In this document: piece by piece, positions 1-8,463 of the stretch
How the letters are laid out: the number at the start of each line of letters is the position of its first letter
Numbering within the stretch: position 1 is the stretch's first letter
DNA from: Sphingomonas sp. JC676
GTDB taxonomy: Bacteria; Pseudomonadota; Alphaproteobacteria; Sphingomonadales; Sphingomonadaceae
NCBI RefSeq assembly: GCF_014489075.1
Contig: NZ_JACTGR010000001.1
Location: 682,001-746,000, forward strand
Length of the DNA: 64,000 nt
Direction of reading: 5' to 3'
Program-made: the position numbers and the translations under genes
Notes under the pieces: model-generated
The model's input: the letters and a program-made list of their open reading frames with translations, nothing else
Told to the model about the DNA's origin: nothing
Database searches by the model: none

Positions 1-278
1 GTCCCGGTCATCCTGACGGAACGACCCGATTGCGCGATCGCCTCCGCCAGCTCGGCGGTGGTGACGCCTGACGAGATGCCTAGATCGAGTACTGTGTCGA
101 TCCTGGCCGTTGCCCGATCGAGCCATTCGATCAGCGCGCGATCCATGACGCGCAGCCGGCCCTCGCCCGTCCGCTTGAAAGTGAAGTTGCCCGTGCGCAG
201 CCCGCCGAAGAACCGCGCTTCGTCGCGTGCGGTCACGCTGCGGGGGTCTGCGGAGAAGAACTTGGATGCGGTTTGCAC
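1..278 (-). CDS. SAM-dependent methyltransferase, N-terminal part (cut by window edge)
   Basis: The minus strand from a GTG at about 278 leftwards is an open frame that leaves the window. Residues 63-80 read VLDLGISSGVTTAELAEA, a glycine-rich SAM-binding motif I of a class I methyltransferase, preceded by a basic and aromatic segment (GGLRTGNFTFKRTGEGRL). The target is not visible. It lies head to head with the membrane protein at 447 and beside a surface-sugar locus, so sugar or lipid modification is possible, but that is inference. No ATG precedes the motif in frame; GTG at 278 is the best start, and an upstream TTG remains possible. The C-terminal part lies outside the window. Confidence 0.65.
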   Translation of the reverse strand, partial: MQTASKFFSADPRSVTARDEARFFGGLRTGNFTFKRTGEGRLRVMDRALIEWLDRATARIDTVLDLGISSGVTTAELAEAIAQSGRSVRMTG

Positions 279-446
279 GGTTCGCCCATTGCCTGGTGAA
301 GCGCCGAGGCCGCTCCGTCTGGAGCACCGGGATGATAGCAGCGGCGACAATCTTCGCCGCGTTCGACAACGGACTACTCCCCCTGCGCACGGCGAATGCG
401 GGGCTGATGGACCTATTCTGCCCTTTCACGAGGGAGCAAGGGGCGG

Positions 447-2156
447 ATGCAGATGAACGTGCGCGCGCAGGTCGCACCGGGCGGCAGCAGGAGCGAGGAA
501 ACAAGCGCCTCCCGATCGAAGCGAACCGGCCTGGTCTGGTTCGTGTTGGCGCTCTTCCTGCTGGGCTTGTTCGTCCGGATCATGACCTACCCGTTGCAGC
601 ACGACGAGCATTTCTACGTCCCCGCCGCGGTTCTCTTCTCGTTCGACCGGCTATATCCAGATTTCGGCTTCAGCCATTTGCCGAACCTGCCGATCCTGCT
701 TTCCGGCGTGTCCGCAGTTGCCGGTGGGCACTATGTCCTGGCCGGAAGGCTCGTGATCTTCCTTTCATGGCTTCTGGCGATCGCCGCCCTCGTGCTGATC
801 GGCCGCCGGCACGCGAAGAGCGATATGGTTGCGGCTGTCCTGGTCGCGCTGCTGGTCGCCAATCCCGCGCTGCTCGACGCGACGGGCATGGCGGTCACCA
901 ACAATTTTATCGCGACGCCCTTCGCATTGTTCGGCCTGCTATGCTTCATCGAAGCGGCCACTCGGCCATTGCCTTCCCGCAGGCTCGCGGCGCTCGCTGG
1001 CTTTCTGCTTGCCGTCGCGGTCGGGTTCAAGGCGAACTACGCCATACTCCTCCCGCCTGTCGCAATCGCCGCCATCGTGGTCCCGCCGCACCTCCCGATA
1101 CGTGCTCGACTGACGCAGGTCACGCTGCCGCTGCTAGTGGGGGGGATCATCGGCGGGGCGCCGACCTTGTACTTTCTGGCACAGGACCCGTCGGGCTTCC
1201 TCGCGCATGTCGTGCGTTTTCATCGCGGTCCCCAGCTTGGTTACTGGGGGACGAACCCCGATCCCCTGGACCCCAAGGCGATCAGCCTGCCGGCCAAGGT
1301 GATCATGGCACAACGATCCTGGTTAAATGCGGCGAATCTGATCGTGCTGCTGGCGCTGGCTTTCTATACGGCGCTGGGCTTTCGCGGCGGACGTGGCCGC
1401 TCCTGGTTCGATTGGCGTGCGCGTTGGCCGATCCTGCTGCTGATGAGCATCACCGCGCTCGCGGCGGCAGTATCGTTCCTTCCGACCCCGGCATTCCCGC
1501 AATATTTCACGATACCGATCCCCTTCGCGCTCATGCTGATCGCGCTTCTGCACGGTTCGCTCGATGCCCCGGAGCAGGGCATGGCACGCCCGTTCCTGAT
1601 CGCGGCGCTCGCCCTGGCAGCTTTCATCGGCACGCCCATCCTGCTTTCCACGGCGCCCAGGATTATCGATGTCGCGCACTGGACAGGGTTTCAGGTCCAT
1701 CGTGATGCGGTCCGAATGGCCAAGATCGCGCGCCTGGAGGGCGAGGGCAGTTCGATGGCCACCTTGTCGCCAGTCTATGCGCTCGAGGGTCATCTGAAGG
1801 TCTATCCGGCCCTCGCGATGGGGCCGTTCGTGTACCGGGCCAGTGCGTGGATATCGCCGGAAGACCGGAGGCACTATCGGTCCCTGACCTCGCCTGCGAG
1901 CGTTGGGGCCATGCTAGAAAACGTGCCCCCGACGGCGATCCTGACGGGGCAGGAGGGGGCACTTGATGCGCCGCTTTCGGCCTTTGCCATTGCGCACGGC
2001 TATGTTGCGCACCCCGTTCGGATCGGGCGGGGCGGCGCCGCTCGCGACATGGTTCTGTTTACTCGGCCGCCTCCACCTGCTCCTCCCGCTTTGGGTTGCG
2101 CGGCACCGCTCGGGGCCTTGGCCGCGCCGGCGACACCGGCGCGGGAATGTCGTTGA
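447..2156 (+). CDS. Polytopic membrane protein, GT-C (GT39/ArnT-like) glycosyltransferase candidate
   Basis: A 569-residue protein with a short cytoplasmic N-terminus, a first membrane helix at about residues 29-48, and roughly ten further hydrophobic segments. Just after the first helix comes QHDEHFY, which resembles the acidic DE motif in the first periplasmic loop of GT-C enzymes using polyprenyl-phosphate sugars. The start at 447 has an AGGGGCGG ribosome site directly upstream; an in-frame ATG lies two codons later. The last 30 or so codons (Pro/Ala-rich) overlap the 3' end of the convergent GT2 gene and are probably a non-conserved tail. The GT2 protein next door resembles enzymes that load sugars onto undecaprenyl phosphate, so the two could form a donor-maker and transferase pair. 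Family call is moderate and substrate is unknown. Confidence 0.6.
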   Translation: MQMNVRAQVAPGGSRSEETSASRSKRTGLVWFVLALFLLGLFVRIMTYPLQHDEHFYVPAAVLFSFDRLYPDFGFSHLPNLPILLSGVSAVAGGHYVLAGRLVIFLSWLLAIAALVLIGRRHAKSDMVAAVLVALLVANPALLDATGMAVTNNFIATPFALFGLLCFIEAATRPLPSRRLAALAGFLLAVAVGFKANYAILLPPVAIAAIVVPPHLPIRARLTQVTLPLLVGGIIGGAPTLYFLAQDPSGFLAHVVRFHRGPQLGYWGTNPDPLDPKAISLPAKVIMAQRSWLNAANLIVLLALAFYTALGFRGGRGRSWFDWRARWPILLLMSITALAAAVSFLPTPAFPQYFTIPIPFALMLIALLHGSLDAPEQGMARPFLIAALALAAFIGTPILLSTAPRIIDVAHWTGFQVHRDAVRMAKIARLEGEGSSMATLSPVYALEGHLKVYPALAMGPFVYRASAWISPEDRRHYRSLTSPASVGAMLENVPPTAILTGQEGALDAPLSAFAIAHGYVAHPVRIGRGGAARDMVLFTRPPPPAPPALGCAAPLGALAAPATPARECR

Positions 2157-3090
2157 GTCGGGCTTCGATGATCGGCACGGGCCGGCGCTTTACCTGCATG
2201 AATATTCGGCCAAGATATTCGCCGATCACGCCCAGAAAGAGTGCGTTGAGCGTGATGCTCAGCAAGAGGAGCATGGTCGTCGTCGCGAAACCCGCGGGCC
2301 ATTGCTGTCCGAAGGCCAGACGCCCCGCCAGATAGATCACGATGAGCAAGGTCGTCGACGTGCCGACTACCAGGCCCACCGCAGAGGCCACGCGCAATGG
2401 AACAAGCGAGTGATTGAGAATGCCGTCCGCGGCGAGACCCAGCATCTTGCCCAGCGGAAACTTGCTTTCGCCTGCGATGCGCGCGCCGCGATCATATTCA
2501 AAGCCCACTTGCGAGAAACCCATCGAACTGATGAGCCCGCGCAGATAAGGGCTGGTGTCCTGGACGGTCCGTAGCTCCTCGAGCAAACGACCGTCGACCA
2601 GCCTGAATTCGCCGGCATTCAACGGCAGATCGTCTTCGCTCAATGCGTTGATGCCGTAATAGAACCAGCGCCGCATCGTTGCCTTGACCCGGCTCTCGGC
2701 GAGCGAGCGCCGCACGCCATAGACGACCTGATGGCCCTCGCGCCACATCGCCAGCATGCGCGGGATCAGGTTCGGCGGATCCTGGAGGTCACAATCGATC
2801 TGGATGGAACAGGCGCCGCGCGCGTTCTGATAGGCGACGAGCAGCGATCGCTGGTATCCGATATTTCGGGCGAAACGAATGACGCGGACGCGCGGATCGG
2901 TGTGGGCGATGGCGCGCAACAGGCTGAAGGTCGCGTCCGTCGAGTGATTGTCGGTGAAGATAATCTCGCAGGCATAGCCGGGGAGATTGTCGAATACGCG
3001 CGTGATCTCGGCATAGGCGCGCCCGACGTTCGCGGCTTCGTTCAGCACCGGCACCAGCACCGAAACCAGGGTGTCGCTTCGGCCGGTCAT
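2059..3090 (-). CDS. GT2 family glycosyltransferase with C-terminal membrane helices (GtrB/ArnC/DPM1-like)
   Basis: 343 residues. The N-terminal GT-A domain opens with VSVLVPVLNEAANVG, the usual GT2 nucleotide-binding strand, and carries the metal-binding acidic motif QIDCDLQDPP near residue 100. Two hydrophobic helices near residues 235-260 and 270-295 anchor it, the layout of GtrB, ArnC and dolichol-phosphate mannose synthase, which transfer a sugar from a nucleotide donor to a polyprenyl phosphate at the inner membrane. Its start overlaps the stop of the upstream SDR gene by 4 bp, so it is the last gene of the rfbF-to-GT2 operon. By position it probably uses the CDP-sugar made by that operon; this is inference. 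Confidence 0.8.
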   Translation of the reverse strand: MTGRSDTLVSVLVPVLNEAANVGRAYAEITRVFDNLPGYACEIIFTDNHSTDATFSLLRAIAHTDPRVRVIRFARNIGYQRSLLVAYQNARGACSIQIDCDLQDPPNLIPRMLAMWREGHQVVYGVRRSLAESRVKATMRRWFYYGINALSEDDLPLNAGEFRLVDGRLLEELRTVQDTSPYLRGLISSMGFSQVGFEYDRGARIAGESKFPLGKMLGLAADGILNHSLVPLRVASAVGLVVGTSTTLLIVIYLAGRLAFGQQWPAGFATTTMLLLLSITLNALFLGVIGEYLGRIFMQVKRRPVPIIEARLNDIPAPVSPARPRPRAVPRNPKREEQVEAAE

Positions 3091-4028
3091 GCGTATACCC
3101 TCTGTTTCGCGCCCGCTATCGTGCGCGCCAGTCCTTCCTCAAGCGGTATCCGCGCGCTCCATCCCATCAGCGCGAGCGCAAGATCGGGCGAGCCGAGAAC
3201 GGTACTGATTTCCGTCCCCGTCTCCGTATCGTTTCCGACCGTGATCAGCGCGGGATCCGCGCCGGTAAGGTCGAGGATGCGCTCGGCGACCTCGCCCATC
3301 GTTGGTGCGATGCCGGTGCACAGGTTGACGATCGATCCGCCAGGCAGGTCGGATCGGGCAAGCGTGCGCAGGCCCTCCACGACGTCGTCGACATGTATCA
3401 AGTCGCGCCGTCGATTGGGATGCGCCACGTCGCAGGCAACGCCCGCAAGGCACCGCTGGATGAGGCGGGGAAGCAGGAAGGTATCGGACTGGTCTTCGCC
3501 ATAGGTGAGGGCGAGCCGTGCGGTGAGCACCGGGAAGGGGAGCGTCGGCTGGAGCAGTGCCGCGAAATGCGCTCCGGCTACCATGGCCGTGGTATAGGTT
3601 GACAAGGGTTGCTCACGCTGGCTCTCGCGTGCTGGGGTGACGCCATTGCCATATTCGGCCAGCGATCCGGACCGCACCAGCACCTTTGGCGCCGCGGTTC
3701 GAGCCGCAGTCAGCAAGGCCAGGAAATTGTGCAGATCGCCGGTCAACCCGCGCAGGTCGAGCGGGTGGACCATGCCGGGGCCGCGGCCGGTGCAACTCGC
3801 CAGATGGTAAATGATGGTGGGTCGCACTTTCGACAGATAGTCCGACAGCGCTTCGACATCCTCGAGATGCACGCGTGCGACGTCCACCCCCCGCGCCGTG
3901 CGGTTGGAGCTGATATGGCCCCGCGGCCGGACGATGATATGCACTTCGTCGCCGGCGGCAGCGTGCGCTGCCGCCAGCTTCGATCCGATAAAGCCGGCGC
4001 CGCCTGTGATCAGAACACATTCCGACAT
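3087..4028 (-). CDS. NAD-dependent epimerase/dehydratase-like (extended SDR) protein lacking the catalytic lysine
   Basis: 313 residues starting with ITGGAGFIGSKL, the glycine-rich Rossmann motif of extended short-chain dehydrogenases. A Ser-rich strand (VRSGSLAEYG, about 118-127) and Tyr145 match the usual Ser/Tyr active site. The expected YxxxK is YTTAM here: Met149 replaces the lysine. The fold is clear, but the chemistry may be altered or lost. In the operon it follows the C-methyltransferase and would be expected to act as the 4-ketoreductase or epimerase finishing a CDP-deoxysugar. It overlaps the GT2 gene by 4 bp. Confidence 0.75.
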   Translation of the reverse strand: MSECVLITGGAGFIGSKLAAAHAAAGDEVHIIVRPRGHISSNRTARGVDVARVHLEDVEALSDYLSKVRPTIIYHLASCTGRGPGMVHPLDLRGLTGDLHNFLALLTAARTAAPKVLVRSGSLAEYGNGVTPARESQREQPLSTYTTAMVAGAHFAALLQPTLPFPVLTARLALTYGEDQSDTFLLPRLIQRCLAGVACDVAHPNRRRDLIHVDDVVEGLRTLARSDLPGGSIVNLCTGIAPTMGEVAERILDLTGADPALITVGNDTETGTEISTVLGSPDLALALMGWSARIPLEEGLARTIAGAKQRVYA

Positions 4029-4052
4029 TGCCGACGCTTCCTCTCCTGTTGG

Positions 4053-5273
4053 TCAGTTCGTCAGGACCGGCCGCGGCAGCGGCACGAGGAAACGTCCGCC
4101 GCGTGAGGTGAACTCGGTTTGCTGCTCCCGGATCTCGTCGAAGAAATTCCACGCGAGAACCATCAGGATGTCGGGTCGCTCGGTCTCGATCGCGTCGGGC
4201 GACCGCACCTCGATCTTCATTCCGGGTGAAAAAAGACCCTGTTTGAGCGGATTGCGATCGACCAGAAAGTCGAGATCGTCGGGTCCGACGCTGAAATAGT
4301 TGAGCAAGGTATTGCCCTTTGCGGGAGCGCCATAGCCGGCGATCTTCAAGCCTTGCCCCTTCAGGTCGGCCAGCATGCTGATCAGGTCGCGGCGGATCTC
4401 TTCGATACGATCGGCGAAATCATCATAGGTCTTCGCCTTGAGCATGCCGGCTCCGAGCTCGTCGTCGAGCATCTCCTGCACCGCGGGCGTGGCCTTTGCC
4501 TTCCCCTTCCGCTGGAAGAAGACCCGCATCGATCCGCCATGGATCGGCAATGTATGAACGTCGACCACCTCGAGGTCGAAGAATTCGCCAAGCCGGACCA
4601 TCGACAAGAGGCTGAATTCGGAGACATGCTCCTGGTAAACCGTGTCGAATTCGTTGCGCGCGAGCAATTCGCTGGCCCGGGGCACCTCGACGACGAACGT
4701 ACCCTCTTCGTCGAGAAGCTCCACGACCCCGGCCATGAAATAGTGGAGATCGCCGATATGATTGAAGGTGTTGGTCGTGACGATGACCTTTGCCGTGCCG
4801 CGATCCTCGCGCAGCGTCCGGGCGGTCGGCGGATCGAAATAAGCGACATGCACCTCCACGCCCCGCTCGTTGGCCAACTCGGCCAGGTTCGCGGCGGGAT
4901 CGATCCCCAGCGTCTTGCAGCCGAGCTCGTTGCAGGCCTTGAGAAGCAGGCCGTCATTGCAGCCGATATCGATGATGAGCCCGTCCCCGGCGCGCTGCTG
5001 CAGCGTCTCCGCGAGCTCGCCGAAATGCCGGTGCATCGTGGTGGCGCCCGACGGGACGTAGAGATAGTGCCGGAAGAAATCCGCCGGGATCTGGTCGGCG
5101 ATCTGGATCAGCCCGCAATGGAGGCAGGCCTGGGTGTTCAGCGAGAAGCTCGGCTGGATCTCGTCAACCTCATTCGGGCGGACGAACATATTGGCGGGCG
5201 GATGATCGCCCATTGCGAGAAAGAGATAGGGCTGCGGTGCCAGACAGGCACGGCAATGCTCAAGTCGCTCCAT
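4053..5273 (-). CDS. Sugar C-methyltransferase (TylC3/NovU/TcaB9 family)
   Basis: 406 residues with the three-part layout of SAM-dependent NDP-4-ketosugar C-methyltransferases: an N-terminal zinc domain (Cys7, Cys10, Cys50, Cys53), a central SAM domain (IIDIGCNDGLL, about 100-110) and a C-terminal Rossmann-like domain with GYGAPAKGNTLLNY. Catalytic residues described for the family are recognisable: NTFNHI (His173) and YQEH (Tyr214, Glu216, His217), matching the Y-x-E-H cluster of TcaB9. Family members methylate the carbon beside a 4-keto group, giving a branched sugar. It starts 16 nt after the DegT-like gene, so the substrate is most likely that enzyme's CDP-4-keto product. Confidence 0.88.
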   Translation of the reverse strand: MERLEHCRACLAPQPYLFLAMGDHPPANMFVRPNEVDEIQPSFSLNTQACLHCGLIQIADQIPADFFRHYLYVPSGATTMHRHFGELAETLQQRAGDGLIIDIGCNDGLLLKACNELGCKTLGIDPAANLAELANERGVEVHVAYFDPPTARTLREDRGTAKVIVTTNTFNHIGDLHYFMAGVVELLDEEGTFVVEVPRASELLARNEFDTVYQEHVSEFSLLSMVRLGEFFDLEVVDVHTLPIHGGSMRVFFQRKGKAKATPAVQEMLDDELGAGMLKAKTYDDFADRIEEIRRDLISMLADLKGQGLKIAGYGAPAKGNTLLNYFSVGPDDLDFLVDRNPLKQGLFSPGMKIEVRSPDAIETERPDILMVLAWNFFDEIREQQTEFTSRGGRFLVPLPRPVLTN

Positions 5274-5289
5274 CGTTCGGCCTTTCAGG

Positions 5290-6510
5290 CTAGGCGCAGT
5301 CGCGCAGGGGTTCGCTCTTTCCGGTGACGCTTTCGGCGAACCGTTCGAAGCTCTGGTGAATATGATCGATCTGGGCCTCTTCCAGCCCGTGGTGGCAGGC
5401 CAGCAGAATGCCGCCCTTCATCACGGCGTCGGCCTCCGGATAGCCTTCGTCGCGGACCCGTACCGCTACGTTCGCCATGGCCGGCTGGCGCAGGATGTTG
5501 CCGGTGAACACGACGCGGGTCTGAATGTCGCACTTCTCGAGGAAGATCTGGAGATCGCGCCGATTGAACGGCGCTTCCGGGCGAAGCGTCAGCGGGAAGG
5601 CAAGCCAGCCGGTCCGCGTCTCGGGCAGCTGTCGCGGCAATGTCAGCCAGTCCTGGTATCGCGAGAAAAAGGCCAAGTGCCGGGCGAAATTGCGTTCCCG
5701 GGCGACAATGTTGTGGTTGAGCTTGGTCAGCTGGATCAGGCCGAACGCCGCACCGATTTCGGACGGCTCCAGATTGTAGCCGAGTTCCTCGAAGACGAAC
5801 TTGGCGTCGTAGGGAATGCCCTGCAATTCCACGTCGAACCGCCGCTCCACCGACTCGGAGTCGACGAAAAGCGAGGATGACCGACCCCAGGACCGCAGCA
5901 GAATGCCGCGACGGGCCATCGCCTCGTCATTCAGGCACAGCATGCCGCCATTGCCTGCCGCATTGATGACGTGCGAGCCGTAGAAGCTCGTCGTGCTGAT
6001 GTCGGACCTTCTGCCGGTGCTGGTACCGCGAAGCGTCGCGCCCAGCGTGTCGGCGCTGTCCTCGATCACCAGCAGGCCATGCCGATCGGCGATATCGCGA
6101 ATCCGGTCCCAGTCGGGAAGATTGCCGATCAGCGACGGGATCATCATCGCCCGCGTCTGGCTGGTGATCATGGATTCGATCGCGTCTTCGTCGATATTGT
6201 AGGTTCCGGGGCGCACATCGACAAAGGCGGGCACGAGCCCATTGCGAACGATCGGTGCGACCGTCGTGGCGAAGGTGAGGGCAGGGGTGATGACCTCGCT
6301 GCCGCGGGGAAGATCCAGCAGCTCGACTGCGAGATAGTTCGCCGACGAACCGGAGTTTACCATGATCCCGTGCTGCTTGGCGAACAGTGCGGCGACGCGG
6401 CTCTGCATCTCGCGGACGCGGTCGCCCATCTGGGTCGAACCCCGCAGGACCGCAACCACGGCCTCGATCTCGTCTTCGCCATGGACTGTCTGGCCGTAGT
6501 TCACGCGCAT
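5290..6510 (-). CDS. DegT/DnrJ/EryC1-fold sugar 3-dehydratase-like enzyme with His in place of the PLP lysine
   Basis: 406 residues; an ATG at 6510 overlaps the rfbG stop by 10 bp, so the longer upstream frame is not the real start. The fold motifs are clear: NSGSSANYLA, cofactor-anchoring Asp151 in VIEDSADTLGATL, and TSFYGSHVINAAGNGG where family aminotransferases carry the Schiff-base lysine. Position 180 is histidine, as in RfbH (E1) and ColD, which use PMP to remove the 3-hydroxyl of 4-ketosugars. RfbH also needs a cysteine-rich [2Fe-2S] loop just after the RxWGR motif. Here that stretch reads RSWGRSSSLF with no cysteines, and no RfbI-type reductase gene is nearby. A ColD-like, iron-free dehydratase acting on a CDP-sugar is the best guess. 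Confidence 0.8.
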   Translation of the reverse strand: MRVNYGQTVHGEDEIEAVVAVLRGSTQMGDRVREMQSRVAALFAKQHGIMVNSGSSANYLAVELLDLPRGSEVITPALTFATTVAPIVRNGLVPAFVDVRPGTYNIDEDAIESMITSQTRAMMIPSLIGNLPDWDRIRDIADRHGLLVIEDSADTLGATLRGTSTGRRSDISTTSFYGSHVINAAGNGGMLCLNDEAMARRGILLRSWGRSSSLFVDSESVERRFDVELQGIPYDAKFVFEELGYNLEPSEIGAAFGLIQLTKLNHNIVARERNFARHLAFFSRYQDWLTLPRQLPETRTGWLAFPLTLRPEAPFNRRDLQIFLEKCDIQTRVVFTGNILRQPAMANVAVRVRDEGYPEADAVMKGGILLACHHGLEEAQIDHIHQSFERFAESVTGKSEPLRDCA

Positions 6511-7652
6511 AGCTTCGTCGCCTCCCGGGTGAAGTCCGTCACTGTCGCCACCGGGTCTGCCGTTGCCGCGACATACTGTTCGATCTGGCGTTCGCTGAAC
6601 GCCCGCATCTCGGCATGGTCGAGATGCGCGCGGTACCAGTCGACCGTGAGCGTCACCGCCTGCTCCATCGTGAGCCTTGGATGCCAACCGAGCCCTAGTT
6701 TCGCCTTGCTGCTGTCGAGGCTCAGAAGACCAGCCTCGGGGCGGCTGGTATCGCTGCGATCGAACTGCACTTCGAGCGCGCGGGGCTTCCACGCTTCGCG
6801 AAATGCGCTCACCAGGGTCTCGACATCGACCACGCCGGCGCTGTCGGGCCCGAAATTCCATGCGCTGTCGATCGCGCGGTTGCCCTCCATCATGCCAGCG
6901 GCCAACATGAGATACCCGGCGAGCGGCTCGAGCACGTGCTGCCATGGCCGGACGCTGCGCGGGTTGCGAACGCTTATCGGCTGACCAGCCGTCACCGCGC
7001 GGACCACATCGGGCACCAGACGGTCCTCCGACCAATCACCACCGCCGAAAACATTGCCGGCGCGGGCAGAGGCGATGATTGGACCGCCGGGTTCCCGGAA
7101 GAACGAATTGCGATATGCGTCCACGACCAGTTCAGCGCATCCCTTGGAGGCACTATAGGGGTCGGCGCCGCCCAGCCGGTCGATCTCGCGATACCCCCAG
7201 GGCCATTCCCGGTTCGAATAGCATTTGTCGCTGGTCACCACGACGACCCCTCGCAAGCTCGGCATACGCCGCGCCGCGTCGAGCACGACAGCGGTCCCCA
7301 CCACATTGGTGTGGAAGGTCTCGATCGGATCGGCATAGGAGCGACGGACGAGGGACTGTGCCGCCATGTGGATCACGATATCGGCGTCGAGATCGGCCAC
7401 GGCGGCGTCGAATTGCTCGACGGAGCGGATGTCCGCAACACGATGGCGCACCATCGACGCGACATCGAGCGCGTCGAAGAGGCTGGGTCGGCCGCCGCCG
7501 AGGGGTAATGCGACGGCCGTTGTGTCGGCGCCCAGTCGCCGGAGCCAGAGTGCCAGCCAGCCACCCTTGAAGCCGGTATGGCCGGTCAACAAGATGCGAC
7601 GGCCCGCCAGCGCCTGGCTCATCCGGCCTTCGTCTAGTGCTGCATCAGACAT
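6501..7652 (-). CDS. rfbG: CDP-glucose 4,6-dehydratase
   Basis: 383 residues. Converts CDP-glucose to CDP-4-keto-6-deoxyglucose with bound NAD+. It shows the subfamily's TGHTGFKG (23-30) in place of the usual GGxGxxG, the TSDKCYSN segment (Asp142-Lys143), and catalytic Tyr166-Lys170 in YSASK. It overlaps rfbF by 8 bp at its start and the DegT-like gene by 10 bp at its end, so the three are translationally coupled. An in-frame ATG at codon 11 could be an alternative start. Confidence 0.92.
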   Translation of the reverse strand: MSDAALDEGRMSQALAGRRILLTGHTGFKGGWLALWLRRLGADTTAVALPLGGGRPSLFDALDVASMVRHRVADIRSVEQFDAAVADLDADIVIHMAAQSLVRRSYADPIETFHTNVVGTAVVLDAARRMPSLRGVVVVTSDKCYSNREWPWGYREIDRLGGADPYSASKGCAELVVDAYRNSFFREPGGPIIASARAGNVFGGGDWSEDRLVPDVVRAVTAGQPISVRNPRSVRPWQHVLEPLAGYLMLAAGMMEGNRAIDSAWNFGPDSAGVVDVETLVSAFREAWKPRALEVQFDRSDTSRPEAGLLSLDSSKAKLGLGWHPRLTMEQAVTLTVDWYRAHLDHAEMRAFSERQIEQYVAATADPVATVTDFTREATKLCA

Positions 7653-8463
7653 TGGTCGCGAATGCCTGGGGCAGTTGGCCGACTGCCCCGGGGGAGGGCA
7701 TCTTCATCCAAGGGACGTCGCCGGATGCACATAGTTGATTGAGGTGATCGCGGTCACGCACCGTGTCCATCGGATGCCAGAAGCCGGTGTGCTTGTATGC
7801 GAACAGCTCGCCGTCACGCGCGAGAGCGGCGAGTGGCGCTTGCTCCAGCGGCTCGTCGTCTCCAGAGAGATAATCGAGGACCTCGGGTTCGAAGACGAAG
7901 AAGCCGCCGTTGATCCACGTCTCCTGCTTCAGCACCTTCTCGGTGAACTCGACCACTTGGTTGTCCACCAGCTCCAGATTGCCGAAGCGCGCGGGCGGCT
8001 GAACCGCCGTTACCGTCGCCAGGCCGCCATGCGACCGGTGGAAGGCGACGAGCGCCTCGATGTCGATATTGCCGACACCATCCGAATAGGTGACCATGAA
8101 CGTCTCGTTTCCAAGCCATTCGCGAAGGCGCCGCAGGCGGCCGCCCGTCATGGTGTGCTGACCCGTGTCGACGACCGAGACATTCCAGTCCATCGGCCGG
8201 TTCGGGCGGAGCGCGCAATTGCCGTCCTGAACCGCAACAGTAAAATCGTTGTTCATGAAATATAGATCATGAAAAAATTTCTTCATCATCATCGATTTGT
8301 AGCCACAGGCGACCACAAAATCATTGTGACCCCAATGACTGTATATATCCATGACGTGTAGAATGATTGGACGTCCGTAAACCTCGACCATAGGTTTCGG
8401 TATGCTTACCGTTTCCTCCGATAGCCGGGACCCTAGTCCGCCAGCGAGGAGCACAACTTGCAT
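7645..8463 (-). CDS. rfbF: Glucose-1-phosphate cytidylyltransferase
   Basis: 272 residues, slightly longer than the roughly 257 usual for RfbF. Makes CDP-glucose from CTP and glucose-1-phosphate. It opens with VVLLAGGLGSRLSEET followed by PKPMVEVYGRPI, the nucleotidyltransferase signature with the cytidylyl-specific context. First gene of the minus-strand operon, with a GGAGGG ribosome site just upstream of the ATG. Codons between about 8245 and 8350 are markedly AT-rich compared with the surroundings. Confidence 0.92.
   Translation of the reverse strand: MQVVLLAGGLGSRLSEETVSIPKPMVEVYGRPIILHVMDIYSHWGHNDFVVACGYKSMMMKKFFHDLYFMNNDFTVAVQDGNCALRPNRPMDWNVSVVDTGQHTMTGGRLRRLREWLGNETFMVTYSDGVGNIDIEALVAFHRSHGGLATVTAVQPPARFGNLELVDNQVVEFTEKVLKQETWINGGFFVFEPEVLDYLSGDDEPLEQAPLAALARDGELFAYKHTGFWHPMDTVRDRDHLNQLCASGDVPWMKMPSPGAVGQLPQAFATNV

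Noticed and set aside
58-456. Plus-strand open frame of 132 codons at the left edge
   Set aside because: It is antisense to the methyltransferase frame, has no recognisable motif, and its composition (Arg/Ser/Pro-rich) is that of a shadow frame in GC-rich DNA.
227-1705. Long plus-strand frame of 492 codons over the GT-C-like gene
   Set aside because: Arg/Ala/Gly-rich with no hydrophobic segments; the overlapping frame from 447 encodes a clear membrane protein.
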